From positions 1-39,194 of the forward strand of contig JANYKT010000127.1 of NCBI GenBank assembly GCA_025358085.1: DNA of 39,194 bases. The letters are read 5' to 3'. A program made the position numbers and the translations under genes. The notes under the pieces are model-generated. The model worked only from the letters and a program-made list of their open reading frames with translations. It was not told where the DNA came from and did not search any database. This document shows positions 24,627 to 33,341 of the stretch, one piece after another. Numbering within the stretch: position 1 is the first letter of the stretch; each line of letters opens with the position of its first letter. This DNA comes from Deltaproteobacteria bacterium. Its GTDB lineage: Bacteria; Myxococcota; Myxococcia; Myxococcales; 40CM-4-68-19.

Positions 24627-26023
24627 CACGGCGCTCCTGCGGCAGGGAGATTGACGGCGGCTCCGGGCGGCGCTGCGGCTCCGGGCGGTGCTGCGGCTCC
24701 GTTCTGTCCCACGGACCCGGGCAGTGCGGCCGCGGTCGGGTGCGTTCCCGCGGCGGGCGGCGGATGCGCGTCACCCGCGGGAGGGTGGGCTCCGGCCGCG
24801 GGCGGCGTGACTGCCCCGGTCTGCACCCCGCCCTGCGGGTTGGTCCGCGGCGGCAGCGGCGGCGGCGCGGGCGGCGTGCCGGCGGCGGGCATGATCGCAG
24901 CAGTGGTCCCGGGCATGGGCGTGTTCTGGAGCAGGCTTTGGGGGTGATCGTCGGCGGGCACGCGCTGGTTCGCCCTGATGTGCGCGAGCGCTTCGCGGTT
25001 GGCCATGCGGTCGAGCGGGATCTGCTCGGTGCGGAACTGCACGTCCACGCTGGAGCGCAGCCCCGCGCGCGCCGCCAGCTCGTCGCGGTTCACGCTCGAG
25101 TCGCTCTTCACGTAACCCACCGTGGCGGAGACGCTGGCGCTCGCGCCCCACGCGCCCACGCCGAAGCTGCCCTGCGCCGCGGTGTTCACGCGCGTGTCGA
25201 ACTGGCTGGCCTGGCGCTGCTCGGTGGAGGAGCGCGCGTCCACCACCAGCTCCATGGTGGCGTGCAGCGAGCCCTGGTCCACCACCACCCGCTGCATCCC
25301 CATCATCAGCATGGTGTTGAGCATCTGCTGCCGGTTGCGGCCAATCTTGCGGCGCGCGGCGGCCACCAGCGTTGCGAGATCGCTCTCGTCGATGTTGCCT
25401 GCCTCGTCGTCGGTGAGGTCCAGCGCGCTCTTGAGCGTCTCCGCATCGGGCATCTCGGCGCCGTCGCGCAGCGCCACCACCGGATGGCCCTCCTCGCCCG
25501 TGGAGGCTGCGAAAGCATCGAAGCGCGAGAGAAGGAAGGTGACCGCCGCGTCCTGCGGGATCTGCGAATTGGCGAAGCTCGCGGCGGGCAGCTGCACGCC
25601 GTCGAGCAGGTTCGCGAACTCCTCCAGCTGCTGCAGCGTGCTGTGCGTGATGGCGTGGAAGACGCCGGTGATCAGGCTGGTCACGAAGGTGGGGAAGTCG
25701 AGCGCCTCGCGCAAATTGCGGACGGCCTGGCCCGCCTCGGTGGTGGCGCGCAGCGGCGCGGGCGGCGCATCCAGCGCGCGAGCGGCGAGGACCCGGCCCT
25801 GCCCGCGCGCCGCCGGCACCGCGCGCGGCGGCCGCTGCTGCCGGATCTGCGCCGTGATGCGCCGGTCCTCCTCGATGAGCCCGGCGGCAGCCAGCGACAC
25901 CTGCTCCATCCGCTCCAGCACCCGCTTGCGCAGGAGCGCGTCCTTGCGCAGCGCGGAGGTCGCGTCCACCACCGAGCGCACCGCGCGGCGGACCACGTCG
26001 CGGGTGCCGCTCTCGATCTGCAC
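24626..26023 (-). CDS. Cluster gene 12: paralogue A of five-member family (divergent)
   Basis: A 465-aa protein from GTG 26023. It carries the three family blocks in order: block 1 (about 104-170; ALDFPTFVTSLITGVFHAI), block 2 (about 226-262; RQQMLNTMLMMGMQRVVV) and block 3 (about 322-351; VDVQFRTEQIPLDRM). It is the most divergent member: IVDA in block 1 becomes ITHS, and NRIVVTDG becomes QRVVVDQG. Residues 370-465 are a long Pro/Ala/Gly tail with repeated AGxHP-like units. No signal peptide or membrane helix. Family function unknown; an oligomeric structural role is inferred from copy number. Confidence 0.75.
   Translation of the reverse strand: MQIESGTRDVVRRAVRSVVDATSALRKDALLRKRVLERMEQVSLAAAGLIEEDRRITAQIRQQRPPRAVPAARGQGRVLAARALDAPPAPLRATTEAGQAVRNLREALDFPTFVTSLITGVFHAITHSTLQQLEEFANLLDGVQLPAASFANSQIPQDAAVTFLLSRFDAFAASTGEEGHPVVALRDGAEMPDAETLKSALDLTDDEAGNIDESDLATLVAAARRKIGRNRQQMLNTMLMMGMQRVVVDQGSLHATMELVVDARSSTEQRQASQFDTRVNTAAQGSFGVGAWGASASVSATVGYVKSDSSVNRDELAARAGLRSSVDVQFRTEQIPLDRMANREALAHIRANQRVPADDHPQSLLQNTPMPGTTAAIMPAAGTPPAPPPLPPRTNPQGGVQTGAVTPPAAGAHPPAGDAHPPPAAGTHPTAAALPGSVGQNGAAAPPGAAAPPGAAVNLPAAGAP
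24661..24696. repeat. Tandem 18-bp repeat in paralogue A tail
   Basis: CTCCGGGCGGCGCTGCGG and CTCCGGGCGGTGCTGCGG follow each other, differing at one base. They encode Ala-Ala-Pro-Pro-Gly-Ala units in the disordered tail. Confidence 0.75.
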
Positions 26024-26026
26024 GCG

Positions 26027-26887
26027 CTACCGCCCCTCTCCGGACATCAGCCAGTCCGAGGCCGCCAGCACCACCGCATCTCCGCGCTGCAGCTGCACCG
26101 GCCCCGCCGCAAGGCTCCCCGCGACGTCCGCGATCCACCGCAGGATGCGCATCCCTGCCACGCCCTTGGAGAGCTGCGGCTCCGGGTCGAACTGGTGCCC
26201 GGTCAGCCGCGGACCAAGCCGCCGGATGACGAGCCACACGCTGCCGCCCCCCAGGATGGTCTGCAGCTCCGGGTCGCGGAGGATGGTCAGCGCCTGGCGG
26301 CAGTTGTCGACGACGTCGCGCGCGGCAAAGGCCACCACGCCCGCGGTGCGCGGCGAAAGGTTCTGGGTCAGGTCGCCGGCCAGCGACGAGATCCGCGCCC
26401 GGTAGGTGCCGCCGTCCTCGGTGGTGGGGGAGCGGCCGAAGGCGTCCAGCTCGGCGGCGAGCCGCGGAAAGAGCTCCGCGAACTCGTGGTTGGGGTCGTC
26501 GCTGCCCTGGCCTCCGAAGAGGTGGCTGTAGATGGACGCGCGCTCCTCCACCTTGAAGCGCTCGTGGCGGTCGCGGAAGTAGCGGAAGAGCAGGTGCCCG
26601 GCGCGGCCGATGGGCTCGACGATGGCGCCCTGCACGAACTGCTGCGAGAGCGCCTCCACCACCGCCAGCAGCCCGGCCTGCTCGGCGTGCAAGGCCCAGT
26701 AGAGCGGCGCCACCGCGCGCAGCTGGTCTGTCTCGATGGCGTCGCCTGCGAGCGGCGGCAGATCGAGCAGGCCCATGGCGGGCGCGCCCAGCCGCTCCTC
26801 CAGCGCGCGCAGGTGGGCGCCGCTGAGCTCGTCGCAGAGCTGCAGCGCCGGCGCCTCGGGACTCGCGGAAAGGAGCGCCGCGTTCAT
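26027..26887 (-). CDS. Cluster gene 11: unassigned helical protein
   Basis: A 286-aa, mostly helical protein I cannot place in a family. Visible features: an N-terminal Leu-rich region, YWALHAEQAGLLAVVEALSQQ near 64, RHERFKVEERASIYSHLFGG near 108 and a C-terminal hydrophobic stretch ADVAGSLAAGPVQLQRGDAVV. No signal peptide, no membrane segment. ATGA (26884-26887) couples it to paralogue B upstream, and its stop lies just before paralogue A, so it is nested within the paralogue series and probably a partner of it. Confidence 0.7.
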   Translation of the reverse strand: MNAALLSASPEAPALQLCDELSGAHLRALEERLGAPAMGLLDLPPLAGDAIETDQLRAVAPLYWALHAEQAGLLAVVEALSQQFVQGAIVEPIGRAGHLLFRYFRDRHERFKVEERASIYSHLFGGQGSDDPNHEFAELFPRLAAELDAFGRSPTTEDGGTYRARISSLAGDLTQNLSPRTAGVVAFAARDVVDNCRQALTILRDPELQTILGGGSVWLVIRRLGPRLTGHQFDPEPQLSKGVAGMRILRWIADVAGSLAAGPVQLQRGDAVVLAASDWLMSGEGR

Positions 26888-27972
26888 GCGGGCTTCGCCT
26901 TGCCACTGACGTCGGCGATCTGTCCCGGCGAGGCCAGCTTCTCCAGCGGGAAGGTCTCGCTCTTGAAGTTCACGCGCACCTCGCCGGTGAGGCTAGCGTG
27001 GGTGTCGACGCTGGAAGTGCTGTTGTCTTCGCGCGCCGAGGAGACGGTCACGTCGTGGTTCTGGTTCGCCGACGACGAGCTGCCCGAGAACCACCCGCCG
27101 CCATCGGACTGGTGCGAGTCATCGTGCTGGGCGTCGTACATCGAGGCGGTGTTCTTGCGCGTCGCCTTGTCCTTGGTCTTCACGTCGATGAGCACCTTGG
27201 CGTTGATCAGGCCGTCGGTGACCACGATGCGGTTGATGCCCATCAGCACCATGGTCGACAGCTGCTGCTGGCGCACCTTCGCCATCTGCAGCTGCGCGGC
27301 CTGGACCATCATCTGTTCGCCCGCCTCGTCCGACGGGTCGGGCTCGGACGACAGCCCCAGTTCCTTCTTGAAGTCCGGCGCCTGATCAGGAGCGCCTTCC
27401 TTGACCACCAGCTTCGGCGTCTCGCCGCTCGTATCGACGCCCAGGTGCTTCGGGTACTTGTTCGCGAGATAGTCGCGCGCCTGGTTCGGCGAGACGTGAT
27501 CACCCGCGTACTGCTCCACGCTTTTGGCCACCGCCTCCAGCAGCTTCTGGTACGCCTCCATCTGCCGGATCGACGCGTCGACGATGGACTGGAAGACGCC
27601 CTGGATCAGGCTCGAGACGAAGCCGGGAAAGTTGATCGCCTTCACCTGATCGCTCATCGCCTGCGCGCCCGCGGCGGCGGCGGGCGCGCTGAATTCCTTC
27701 TGCACGATGGGCTGGGGACTGGCGAGTGAGGTCTTGAGCTGCTCGGTCGCGGTCGGTTGCTGCTGCCCGGCGTCGAGCAGCGCGTGCGCGAGACCTCTCT
27801 GGCCCGCGACGGGATCGGAGAGGTAGCCGACCACTTTGACCAGGTCATTCGCGACCTGCTGGCGGCGGGCCGCGGGCAGGTGCCGGAAGGCTTCGGTGTT
27901 CTCCAGCAGCCCGCGGACCTGCGAGCGCACCTCGTCCAGCTGCCGGGGCTTGAGGGTGTCGATCGGCGTCAT
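26884..27972 (-). CDS. Cluster gene 10: paralogue B of five-member family (tail-less)
   Basis: A 362-aa protein. The N-terminal helical module (about 10-55; VRSQVRGLLENTEAFRHLP) is shared with C and D. Block 1 is at 111-176 (INFPGFVSSLIQGVFQSIVDA ... NQARDYLANKYP), block 2 at 230-264 (RQQQLSTMVLMGINRIVVTD) and block 3 at 328-354 (GEVRVNFKSETFPLEKL). Between blocks 2 and 3 lies a Ser/Asp/His-rich variable loop. Unlike A, C, D and E it lacks the Pro/Ala tail and ends KAKPA. It overlaps both neighbours by four bases. Confidence 0.8.
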   Translation of the reverse strand: MTPIDTLKPRQLDEVRSQVRGLLENTEAFRHLPAARRQQVANDLVKVVGYLSDPVAGQRGLAHALLDAGQQQPTATEQLKTSLASPQPIVQKEFSAPAAAAGAQAMSDQVKAINFPGFVSSLIQGVFQSIVDASIRQMEAYQKLLEAVAKSVEQYAGDHVSPNQARDYLANKYPKHLGVDTSGETPKLVVKEGAPDQAPDFKKELGLSSEPDPSDEAGEQMMVQAAQLQMAKVRQQQLSTMVLMGINRIVVTDGLINAKVLIDVKTKDKATRKNTASMYDAQHDDSHQSDGGGWFSGSSSSANQNHDVTVSSAREDNSTSSVDTHASLTGEVRVNFKSETFPLEKLASPGQIADVSGKAKPA

Positions 27973-29141
27973 GGGTGCGCTCCTGCGGCAGGGGAATGGG
28001 TTGAAGCCGGCGGCGCGGCGAGCGCGGGAGGCGCCGGTGCGATCTGGGCGGGGGCCGGTGCAGCCGGTACGCCGCGGCCCGGGTTGGCCAGGCTGGTGAG
28101 TTGGTCGATCTGGCCGGGGGCCATCATCTTGTCGAGCGGGAAGGTCTCGCTCTTGAAGTTCACGTGGACATCGCCCGAGAGCTGCGCCTTTACCTGCGCC
28201 TTCGATTCGCTGGAATCGTCCACGGCACTGGACACGGTGGCGACGTGGCTGGTGCTGCTGTACCCGCCGCCGCCGCCCCAGGGCGCTATGAAGCCCGCGG
28301 CCGCGGCACTCTCGCTCTTCGCAGTGTCCTGCAGCTCGGCCTTTGCCATCCGCTTCGCGGTGTCGCTCGCGCGCATGTCGAAGACCACCTTGGCGTTGAT
28401 GCGGCCGTTGGTGACCACGATGCGGTTGATGCCCAGCAACACCATCAGCGCCATGGTCTGCTGCCGCTGCTTCGCCATCTCCAGCTTCGCGGCCCCGACG
28501 AACGCGGCCTCGCCTTCGTCGCTGGAGAGGTCCACGTTGCCCGCGCCGGGCACCATCTTCGCGAGCTCGCTCGTGTCGCCGTCCTCGCTGGCGAGTGCAA
28601 GCTTCTGCCCGCCGCCCTCGCCGCTGGCGAGCTTGAGCTTGCTGGGATTGCGGTTCATCACGAAGTCGCGCGCCTGTGCGTCGGTGATGTGATCGTCGGC
28701 GAACTGCGAGGTCGATTTGGCCGCCGCCGCCAGCAGCTCGCCGTAGGCCTTCATCTGCTGCATCGACGCGTCCACGATGGCCTGGAAGACGCCCTGGATC
28801 AGGCCCGAGACGAACTCGGGGAAGTCCACCTTCTTGACCAGCTCGCCGAACTGCTCGACGCCCTGTTTGGTAGCGCCCGCCTCGAACTCCTTGCCGATCT
28901 GGCCGGGCTTCGCGGCAAGTCGCTGCTTGAGCGCGTCGACCGGATCTGCGAGCGTCTGCGCCACCGGCGGGGGCTTGCCCGCAAGCCAGGCGGGGTCGGC
29001 GAGGAATGAGCTCACCTTGACCATGTCGCCCGCCAGGCGACGGCGGTCCTCGGAGCCCAGCGCCTGGAACGCCGGCGACCGCTCGAGGATCCGGCGGACC
29101 TCGCTGCGAACGGTGTCGAGCTCTGGGATGGCCAGCTTCAT
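27969..29141 (-). CDS. Cluster gene 9: paralogue C of five-member family
   Basis: A 390-aa protein. N-terminal helices (10-55; VRSEVRRILERSPAFQALG). Block 1 at 102-168 (VDFPEFVSGLIQGVFQAIVD; QQMKAYGELL), block 2 at 221-254 (RQQTMALMVLLGINRIVVTN) and block 3 at 321-349 (GDVHVNFKSETFPLDKM). A Gly/Ser/Ala-rich loop lies between blocks 2 and 3. Residues 354-390 are a Pro/Ala tail ending PAAGAHP, like the units in A's tail. The stop overlaps B's ATG. No export signal. Confidence 0.8.
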   Translation of the reverse strand: MKLAIPELDTVRSEVRRILERSPAFQALGSEDRRRLAGDMVKVSSFLADPAWLAGKPPPVAQTLADPVDALKQRLAAKPGQIGKEFEAGATKQGVEQFGELVKKVDFPEFVSGLIQGVFQAIVDASMQQMKAYGELLAAAAKSTSQFADDHITDAQARDFVMNRNPSKLKLASGEGGGQKLALASEDGDTSELAKMVPGAGNVDLSSDEGEAAFVGAAKLEMAKQRQQTMALMVLLGINRIVVTNGRINAKVVFDMRASDTAKRMAKAELQDTAKSESAAAAGFIAPWGGGGGYSSTSHVATVSSAVDDSSESKAQVKAQLSGDVHVNFKSETFPLDKMMAPGQIDQLTSLANPGRGVPAAPAPAQIAPAPPALAAPPASTHSPAAGAHP

Positions 29142-29154
29142 GGCGATGCGCTCT

Positions 29155-30408
29155 TCAGTGCGCCGGAGCCGCGGCGGGTGCGAGAGCGGGAACGGGAGGA
29201 GGCATCGGGGCCGCGGCGGGGGAGGCTGCGGGCGGCGCTGGGGCGGCGCGTCCGGCGCCTGCCGACTGCAGCTGCGTCATCTGGTCGGTGTTGACCATTT
29301 TCTCCAGCGGGAAAGTCTCGCTGCGGAAGTTGACGCTCACCTCCCCGGAGAGCTGCGCGGTCGCATTGAGGTCGGCCTTGCTGGTGGTGTCGCTCTGATC
29401 CGAGACGCGGATCACGGGAGTCTCGGAACGCATCCGGTCCTTGACGATGCTGGCAACGCCGTTGCTGTCCACCCCCTCCGTCGAGGTTCTGTGGTCCTGC
29501 AGGTCGGTCCCGAGGTTGTCGTATTTGGTAGCGCTGTTGGTCCCCCTCATCGAGTCGCTGGCGGTGAAGTTGAACTTCAGCTTCGCGTTGATCCTGCCGT
29601 CGGTGACGATGATGCGGTTGATGCCCATCAGCACCATGGTAGCGAGCAGCTTCTGCCGGCCCAGCGCCACCTGGTCGCGCGCCGCCGGCACCATCTTCGC
29701 CTCGATGGTCTCCTCGTCCAGGCTGCTGACGTCCTCGTCGAGACCCAGGTCCTTTTTGAAGTTGGGCAATTCCTGGGAGTCGGCGCCGTCGCGCGGCGAG
29801 GCCCGCGGCTTGCCGTCGGTGATCTTGATCTGCAGCAGGTTGGGATACTTCGACACCAGGTGATCGCGCGCCTGGTTGTCGGTGACGTTCTGATCGCGGA
29901 AGTCGTTCATCGACATCGCCACCGACTGCACAAGCTCGCCGTACGCCTTCATCTGCTGGATGCTGGAGTCGACGATGGCCTGGAAGACTCCCTTGATCAG
30001 CGACGAGACGAAGTCGGGGAAGTTGACCTCGCGCAGGAGCTGCCCCGCCTGCTGCACGCCCTTCTCCAGGCCCGCGCCGAAGTCGCCGGTGGACTTCGAA
30101 GAGCTGGTCTTCGGCGGCGGCGCCTGGCCCGGCGCGAGCGGGACCAGGGGCTGCGGCGCGAGGTCGAGCGGCTGCGCCCAGGGATCCTCGGGCGCGCTCG
30201 TGCGACGCGGAGGCCGCGGGAGCCGCTGCGTGAGTGTGCCCTCCCCGCCGTGGCGCGCAAGCCCCTCGACCACGGCGGCCGTGTCCGCGAAGATGCGCGC
30301 GCGTTCGGCCGCCGGCATCAGCTGGTAGGCGCGGCTGGTCCCCAGCATCTGCTGGACCTTGCCGCGGATGATGGCCTGTTGTTGATCCCGGTTCAGGGCG
30401 GTGGTCAT
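29155..30408 (-). CDS. Cluster gene 8: paralogue D of five-member family
   Basis: A 417-aa protein from ATG 30408; AAGGAGAG precedes it, which favours this ATG over the TTG one codon upstream. N-terminal helices (about 12-52), then a Pro-rich spacer with DPWAQPLD also resembling a motif in paralogue E (DPYAQPLD). Block 1 at about 126-192 (VNFPDFVSSLIKGVFQAIVD), block 2 at 248-281 (RQKLLATMVLMGINRIIVTD) and block 3 at 353-381 (GEVSVNFRSETFPLEKM). Pro/Ala tail from about 384. It starts 21 bp after the preceding gene and ends 13 bp before C. Confidence 0.8.
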   Translation of the reverse strand: MTTALNRDQQQAIIRGKVQQMLGTSRAYQLMPAAERARIFADTAAVVEGLARHGGEGTLTQRLPRPPRRTSAPEDPWAQPLDLAPQPLVPLAPGQAPPPKTSSSKSTGDFGAGLEKGVQQAGQLLREVNFPDFVSSLIKGVFQAIVDSSIQQMKAYGELVQSVAMSMNDFRDQNVTDNQARDHLVSKYPNLLQIKITDGKPRASPRDGADSQELPNFKKDLGLDEDVSSLDEETIEAKMVPAARDQVALGRQKLLATMVLMGINRIIVTDGRINAKLKFNFTASDSMRGTNSATKYDNLGTDLQDHRTSTEGVDSNGVASIVKDRMRSETPVIRVSDQSDTTSKADLNATAQLSGEVSVNFRSETFPLEKMVNTDQMTQLQSAGAGRAAPAPPAASPAAAPMPPPVPALAPAAAPAH

Positions 30409-30429
30409 CAAACTCTCCTTGAGGGGGCG

Positions 30430-31461
30430 CTACGCGACCTCGCGCGAGCGCGAGGGCCGTGCGTCGTAGCCAACCGGCCGCAGGTAGATGGAAAGCCGCG
30501 CGCCCATCTCGGGCCGCACGCGGAAGCTGAGAACGCTGATGTCGCCGGGGTCCTTCTCGTCGTCGGGGGTCATGGCCTGCATCCAGGTCTGCAGCGCGCG
30601 CTGCGACTGGGGCCGCTCGGCCAGGGTCAGATTCACCAGCTCGCGCAGCTGCTGCGGCGGGTCGGCGACGCCGCCCAGCAGCACGTCGAGCTTCAGCTCC
30701 ATCCCCTTGGAGGTGTCGCGCAGCCCCAGGATGACCGAGCCCTCTGGCAGCACGAACCGCCCGCCCAGCACCACGCCGGTCGCTGCCAGCAGGCTGGGCA
30801 GCTGCTGCCCGATGCCCAGCCGGTTCAGGAGCGGTTCCAGGTCCAGCAGCCGCAGGTCTCCCTTGTGGAAGAAGTAGACCCGCTGCGCGCCGGCCGCGCG
30901 CCCGCACGCTATGCTGGTGAAGATAGGCGTCAGTCCCGGCAGGCAGGCCATGGCCACCCGCGAGGCGTGCTGCAGGTTTGCCGGGAGGTCGTCGAGCTGG
31001 TTCGGCCCCAGCTCGTAATAGACCTTGGCCTCCTGCACGCCGCCCTGATCGAAGGCGCCGCCAAACCAGGCTCCGAAGCGCGCGCCGCCGTGGATGCGGC
31101 TGCCGCGCCAGGCCTCGGACCTCGAGTCGAACCACTTCAGCGCGGGCGCGCCGAAGCTCTGGTTGACGATGCGTCGCATCTCGCGCCCGGCCTCTTGCTG
31201 CCGCGCTTGCGGCGAGGCCGAGGGGCCCAGCGGCTCCAGGTCCAGCCGCAGCGAGCTCCCCATCAGCTCGGAGTAGCTGTGTTCGAGCGGCATGTGCCCG
31301 GGCGTCAGGCAATTCTCCCCGTAGCGCGGGTCGCCCAGGGGCAGCTCGAAGCTGCGATCGAGCATGGCCCCGATGGTCTGGACGGGGTCGTGCGTCCCCA
31401 GCCTGCGGGAGGCGATGGTGAGGCGGCGCCGGGCCACCTCGGATGCGCGGACGTTGGGCAT
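30430..31461 (-). CDS. Cluster gene 7: unassigned alpha/beta protein
   Basis: A 343-aa protein whose ATG at 31461 is set by AAGGAGG placed at normal spacing, overlapping the stop of the upstream gene. Recurrent strand segments alternate with helices: EAKVYYELGPNQLDDLP, AQRVYFFHKGDLRLLDLEP, MELKLDVLLGG and VLSFRVRPEMGARLSIYLRP. This repeating alpha-beta-beta-alpha rhythm loosely recalls ABBA-type prenyltransferases, but I see no sequence motif that proves it. No signal peptide. Function unknown. Confidence 0.65.
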   Translation of the reverse strand: MPNVRASEVARRRLTIASRRLGTHDPVQTIGAMLDRSFELPLGDPRYGENCLTPGHMPLEHSYSELMGSSLRLDLEPLGPSASPQARQQEAGREMRRIVNQSFGAPALKWFDSRSEAWRGSRIHGGARFGAWFGGAFDQGGVQEAKVYYELGPNQLDDLPANLQHASRVAMACLPGLTPIFTSIACGRAAGAQRVYFFHKGDLRLLDLEPLLNRLGIGQQLPSLLAATGVVLGGRFVLPEGSVILGLRDTSKGMELKLDVLLGGVADPPQQLRELVNLTLAERPQSQRALQTWMQAMTPDDEKDPGDISVLSFRVRPEMGARLSIYLRPVGYDARPSRSREVA

Positions 31462-31472
31462 GGTGGCCTCCT

Positions 31473-33341
31473 TCAGGCGCGCGGAATGACGTTGCCGGGC
31501 ATGGCCACGTTGATCCCGCCCACGTTGGCAAGATTGCCGATGGAGCCGAGCATGTTCCGCACCGCTTCCGGCATCTGCTGCTGCGGCATCGGCGGGATGG
31601 TGGGGGCCTGCTGCACGTCCACCGGCGAGGAGAACTTGTCGATGGAGTCGTCGGCCGTGCCGGTGACCGCCAGCCAGCGCTCGACGTTGCTGCGGATGTC
31701 GGCGCCCTTGAAAATGTCGGCGGTGTTGGGCTGGAAGGAAGCGACAGTGGAGAGCTGCGGCGCATTCGCGGCGAGGAAGAGCATGACGTTCGCGCCCGCC
31801 TGCGCCGTGGTCTTGTAGCGCACGCTCGAGACCGCGCCGCCGAGGTACAGCGTCGAGACGCGATCGATGAGCTGCCACATGTCGCGCACTCCGTACGCCT
31901 GCAGCACGTCGGCGCTCGAGAGCATGTCCTTCACCGTGCCGACGAGCTTCTGCAGCTCGACCGCGATGAAGTGCGAAGAGGCGTAACCGTGGAGCGAGAG
32001 GTTGACCGCGAGGTCGCGGGCCGCCTTGACGGCCTGCTCGGAGGTGACGCGGGTGAGATCGGTGTTGATGACCTGGATGCCCGCGGTGTTGCCGAACTGC
32101 CGGTTATAGATGCTGACCGCCGAGAGGAACCGGATCCAGTTGTCGGAGAAGTTGCGGTTGAGCAGCGTGTCGGACGCCGCTCCCTGCGCCACGCCGAAGC
32201 AGCGGCCGTAGGCGTTGCGGCGCTCCACTTCGGTGATGCGGTTCGGCGCGGTCTTGAAGTAGTCGTAGATCTTCTGGCCGCCGGGCCCGCGCGAGATGGG
32301 CAGCATTCCCGCGAGGAAGTGCTCGACCACGCGGTCCACCACCGCGAACATCTTCATCTCCTCGAGCTGCGAGCTGAAGTAGATGGCGGCGAGCGCGCGC
32401 ACGTTGTCGGCGATGATGTCCACCACCGTGCCCTGGTCGAGGTCGGGCAGCGAGATATCGATGCCCGCTGAGGCGCCGTCGATCACGTCGCCCAGCATCA
32501 GCGCAAGCGAGTTGTCGATGCGCATGTTGATCTGCGGATCGCTGGGATCGACGCGCTCGTCCACCAGTCTGCGCGTTACGCCCGAGAGCTGCCGCGTCCA
32601 GACGGTGATGCGCGCCGGGTTGGTGGTGGTGCCGACCGTGCGCAGCCGGTCCAGGACCCTGCCGAAGAGCGAGGACGAGCTCTTGAACTCGCGCACTGCG
32701 TCGGCCATGGCGGCCGCGAAGCCGGGCACGATGTAGAAGGTGTTGGGACCGCTGCTGGCAGCGACGTTGCCGGTGGCCGGATCGATGGCGATGTCGTCGG
32801 GTCCAGGGCGCGCCGTCGAGGGCCGCCCCATCGACGGGTCGGTGCGGTTGTCGGCGAAGAGCAGGCCGTACGCCGAGAGGAAGGTGAGGCGGATGGCGCG
32901 GCTGGCGTCGGGCTCGGTGGGGTCGGGGCAGACCGCGAACGAGTCCGGACTGATGGGCACCACCTGCGCCACCGTGTCCGGCGAGGCCAGCTGGTACTGG
33001 TTGATGATCAGGTAGCGGACCGCGAGGTAGAGGTTCTTGTAAAGCGCGTTTTTGGCGTCGCGGTCGCCGGAGGAGACGGTGGTGTCGTCGGGACGGATGA
33101 AGATGTCCGGGTAGGAGGCGATGCACGAGGGCTGCGGAGGCACGGGCGTGCTGCCGGAGCCGGAAGAGCTGCCAGTAGGATTCGGGGGCATGGGCGGGAG
33201 ACCTCCAGGATTCGGCGGCGATGCGCCGGTCGGGGTGGATGATTCCGACCCAGCGGAAACGCTGGTCGGGTCTTGCGGCTCCGCCCCGTCCGCTTTTGGC
33301 GGGAGTGCGGCGGAAGAGTGGGGATGGTGGTGGTGGCTCAT
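31473..33341 (-). CDS. Cluster gene 6: unassigned 622-aa protein with His-rich N-terminus
   Basis: Starts MSHHHHPHSS, then a disordered Pro/Ser/Gly-rich segment to about residue 75. The remainder is a globular, mainly helical protein beginning YPDIFIRPDDTTVSSGDRDAKNALY and containing NLYLAVRYLIINQYQL, FNxxxR-like variants absent, DISLPDLDQGTVVDIIADNVRALAAIYF, AYGRCFGVAQGAA and a C-terminal Met/Pro-rich end (IPPMPQQQMPEAVRNML). No family recognised; no export signal. ATGA overlap with the subtilase gene upstream. Length and lack of catalytic motifs suggest a structural component. Confidence 0.65.
   Translation of the reverse strand: MSHHHHPHSSAALPPKADGAEPQDPTSVSAGSESSTPTGASPPNPGGLPPMPPNPTGSSSGSGSTPVPPQPSCIASYPDIFIRPDDTTVSSGDRDAKNALYKNLYLAVRYLIINQYQLASPDTVAQVVPISPDSFAVCPDPTEPDASRAIRLTFLSAYGLLFADNRTDPSMGRPSTARPGPDDIAIDPATGNVAASSGPNTFYIVPGFAAAMADAVREFKSSSSLFGRVLDRLRTVGTTTNPARITVWTRQLSGVTRRLVDERVDPSDPQINMRIDNSLALMLGDVIDGASAGIDISLPDLDQGTVVDIIADNVRALAAIYFSSQLEEMKMFAVVDRVVEHFLAGMLPISRGPGGQKIYDYFKTAPNRITEVERRNAYGRCFGVAQGAASDTLLNRNFSDNWIRFLSAVSIYNRQFGNTAGIQVINTDLTRVTSEQAVKAARDLAVNLSLHGYASSHFIAVELQKLVGTVKDMLSSADVLQAYGVRDMWQLIDRVSTLYLGGAVSSVRYKTTAQAGANVMLFLAANAPQLSTVASFQPNTADIFKGADIRSNVERWLAVTGTADDSIDKFSSPVDVQQAPTIPPMPQQQMPEAVRNMLGSIGNLANVGGINVAMPGNVIPRA

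Noticed and set aside
23969-27385. 1138-aa open frame on the + strand
   Set aside because: Shadow of the - strand cluster genes caused by very high GC; Arg/Ala/Gly-rich with no domain, while the - strand frames show conserved paralogue blocks.
28777-31818. 1013-aa open frame on the + strand
   Set aside because: Runs antisense through paralogues C and D and gene 7; composition is typical of an antisense GC frame.
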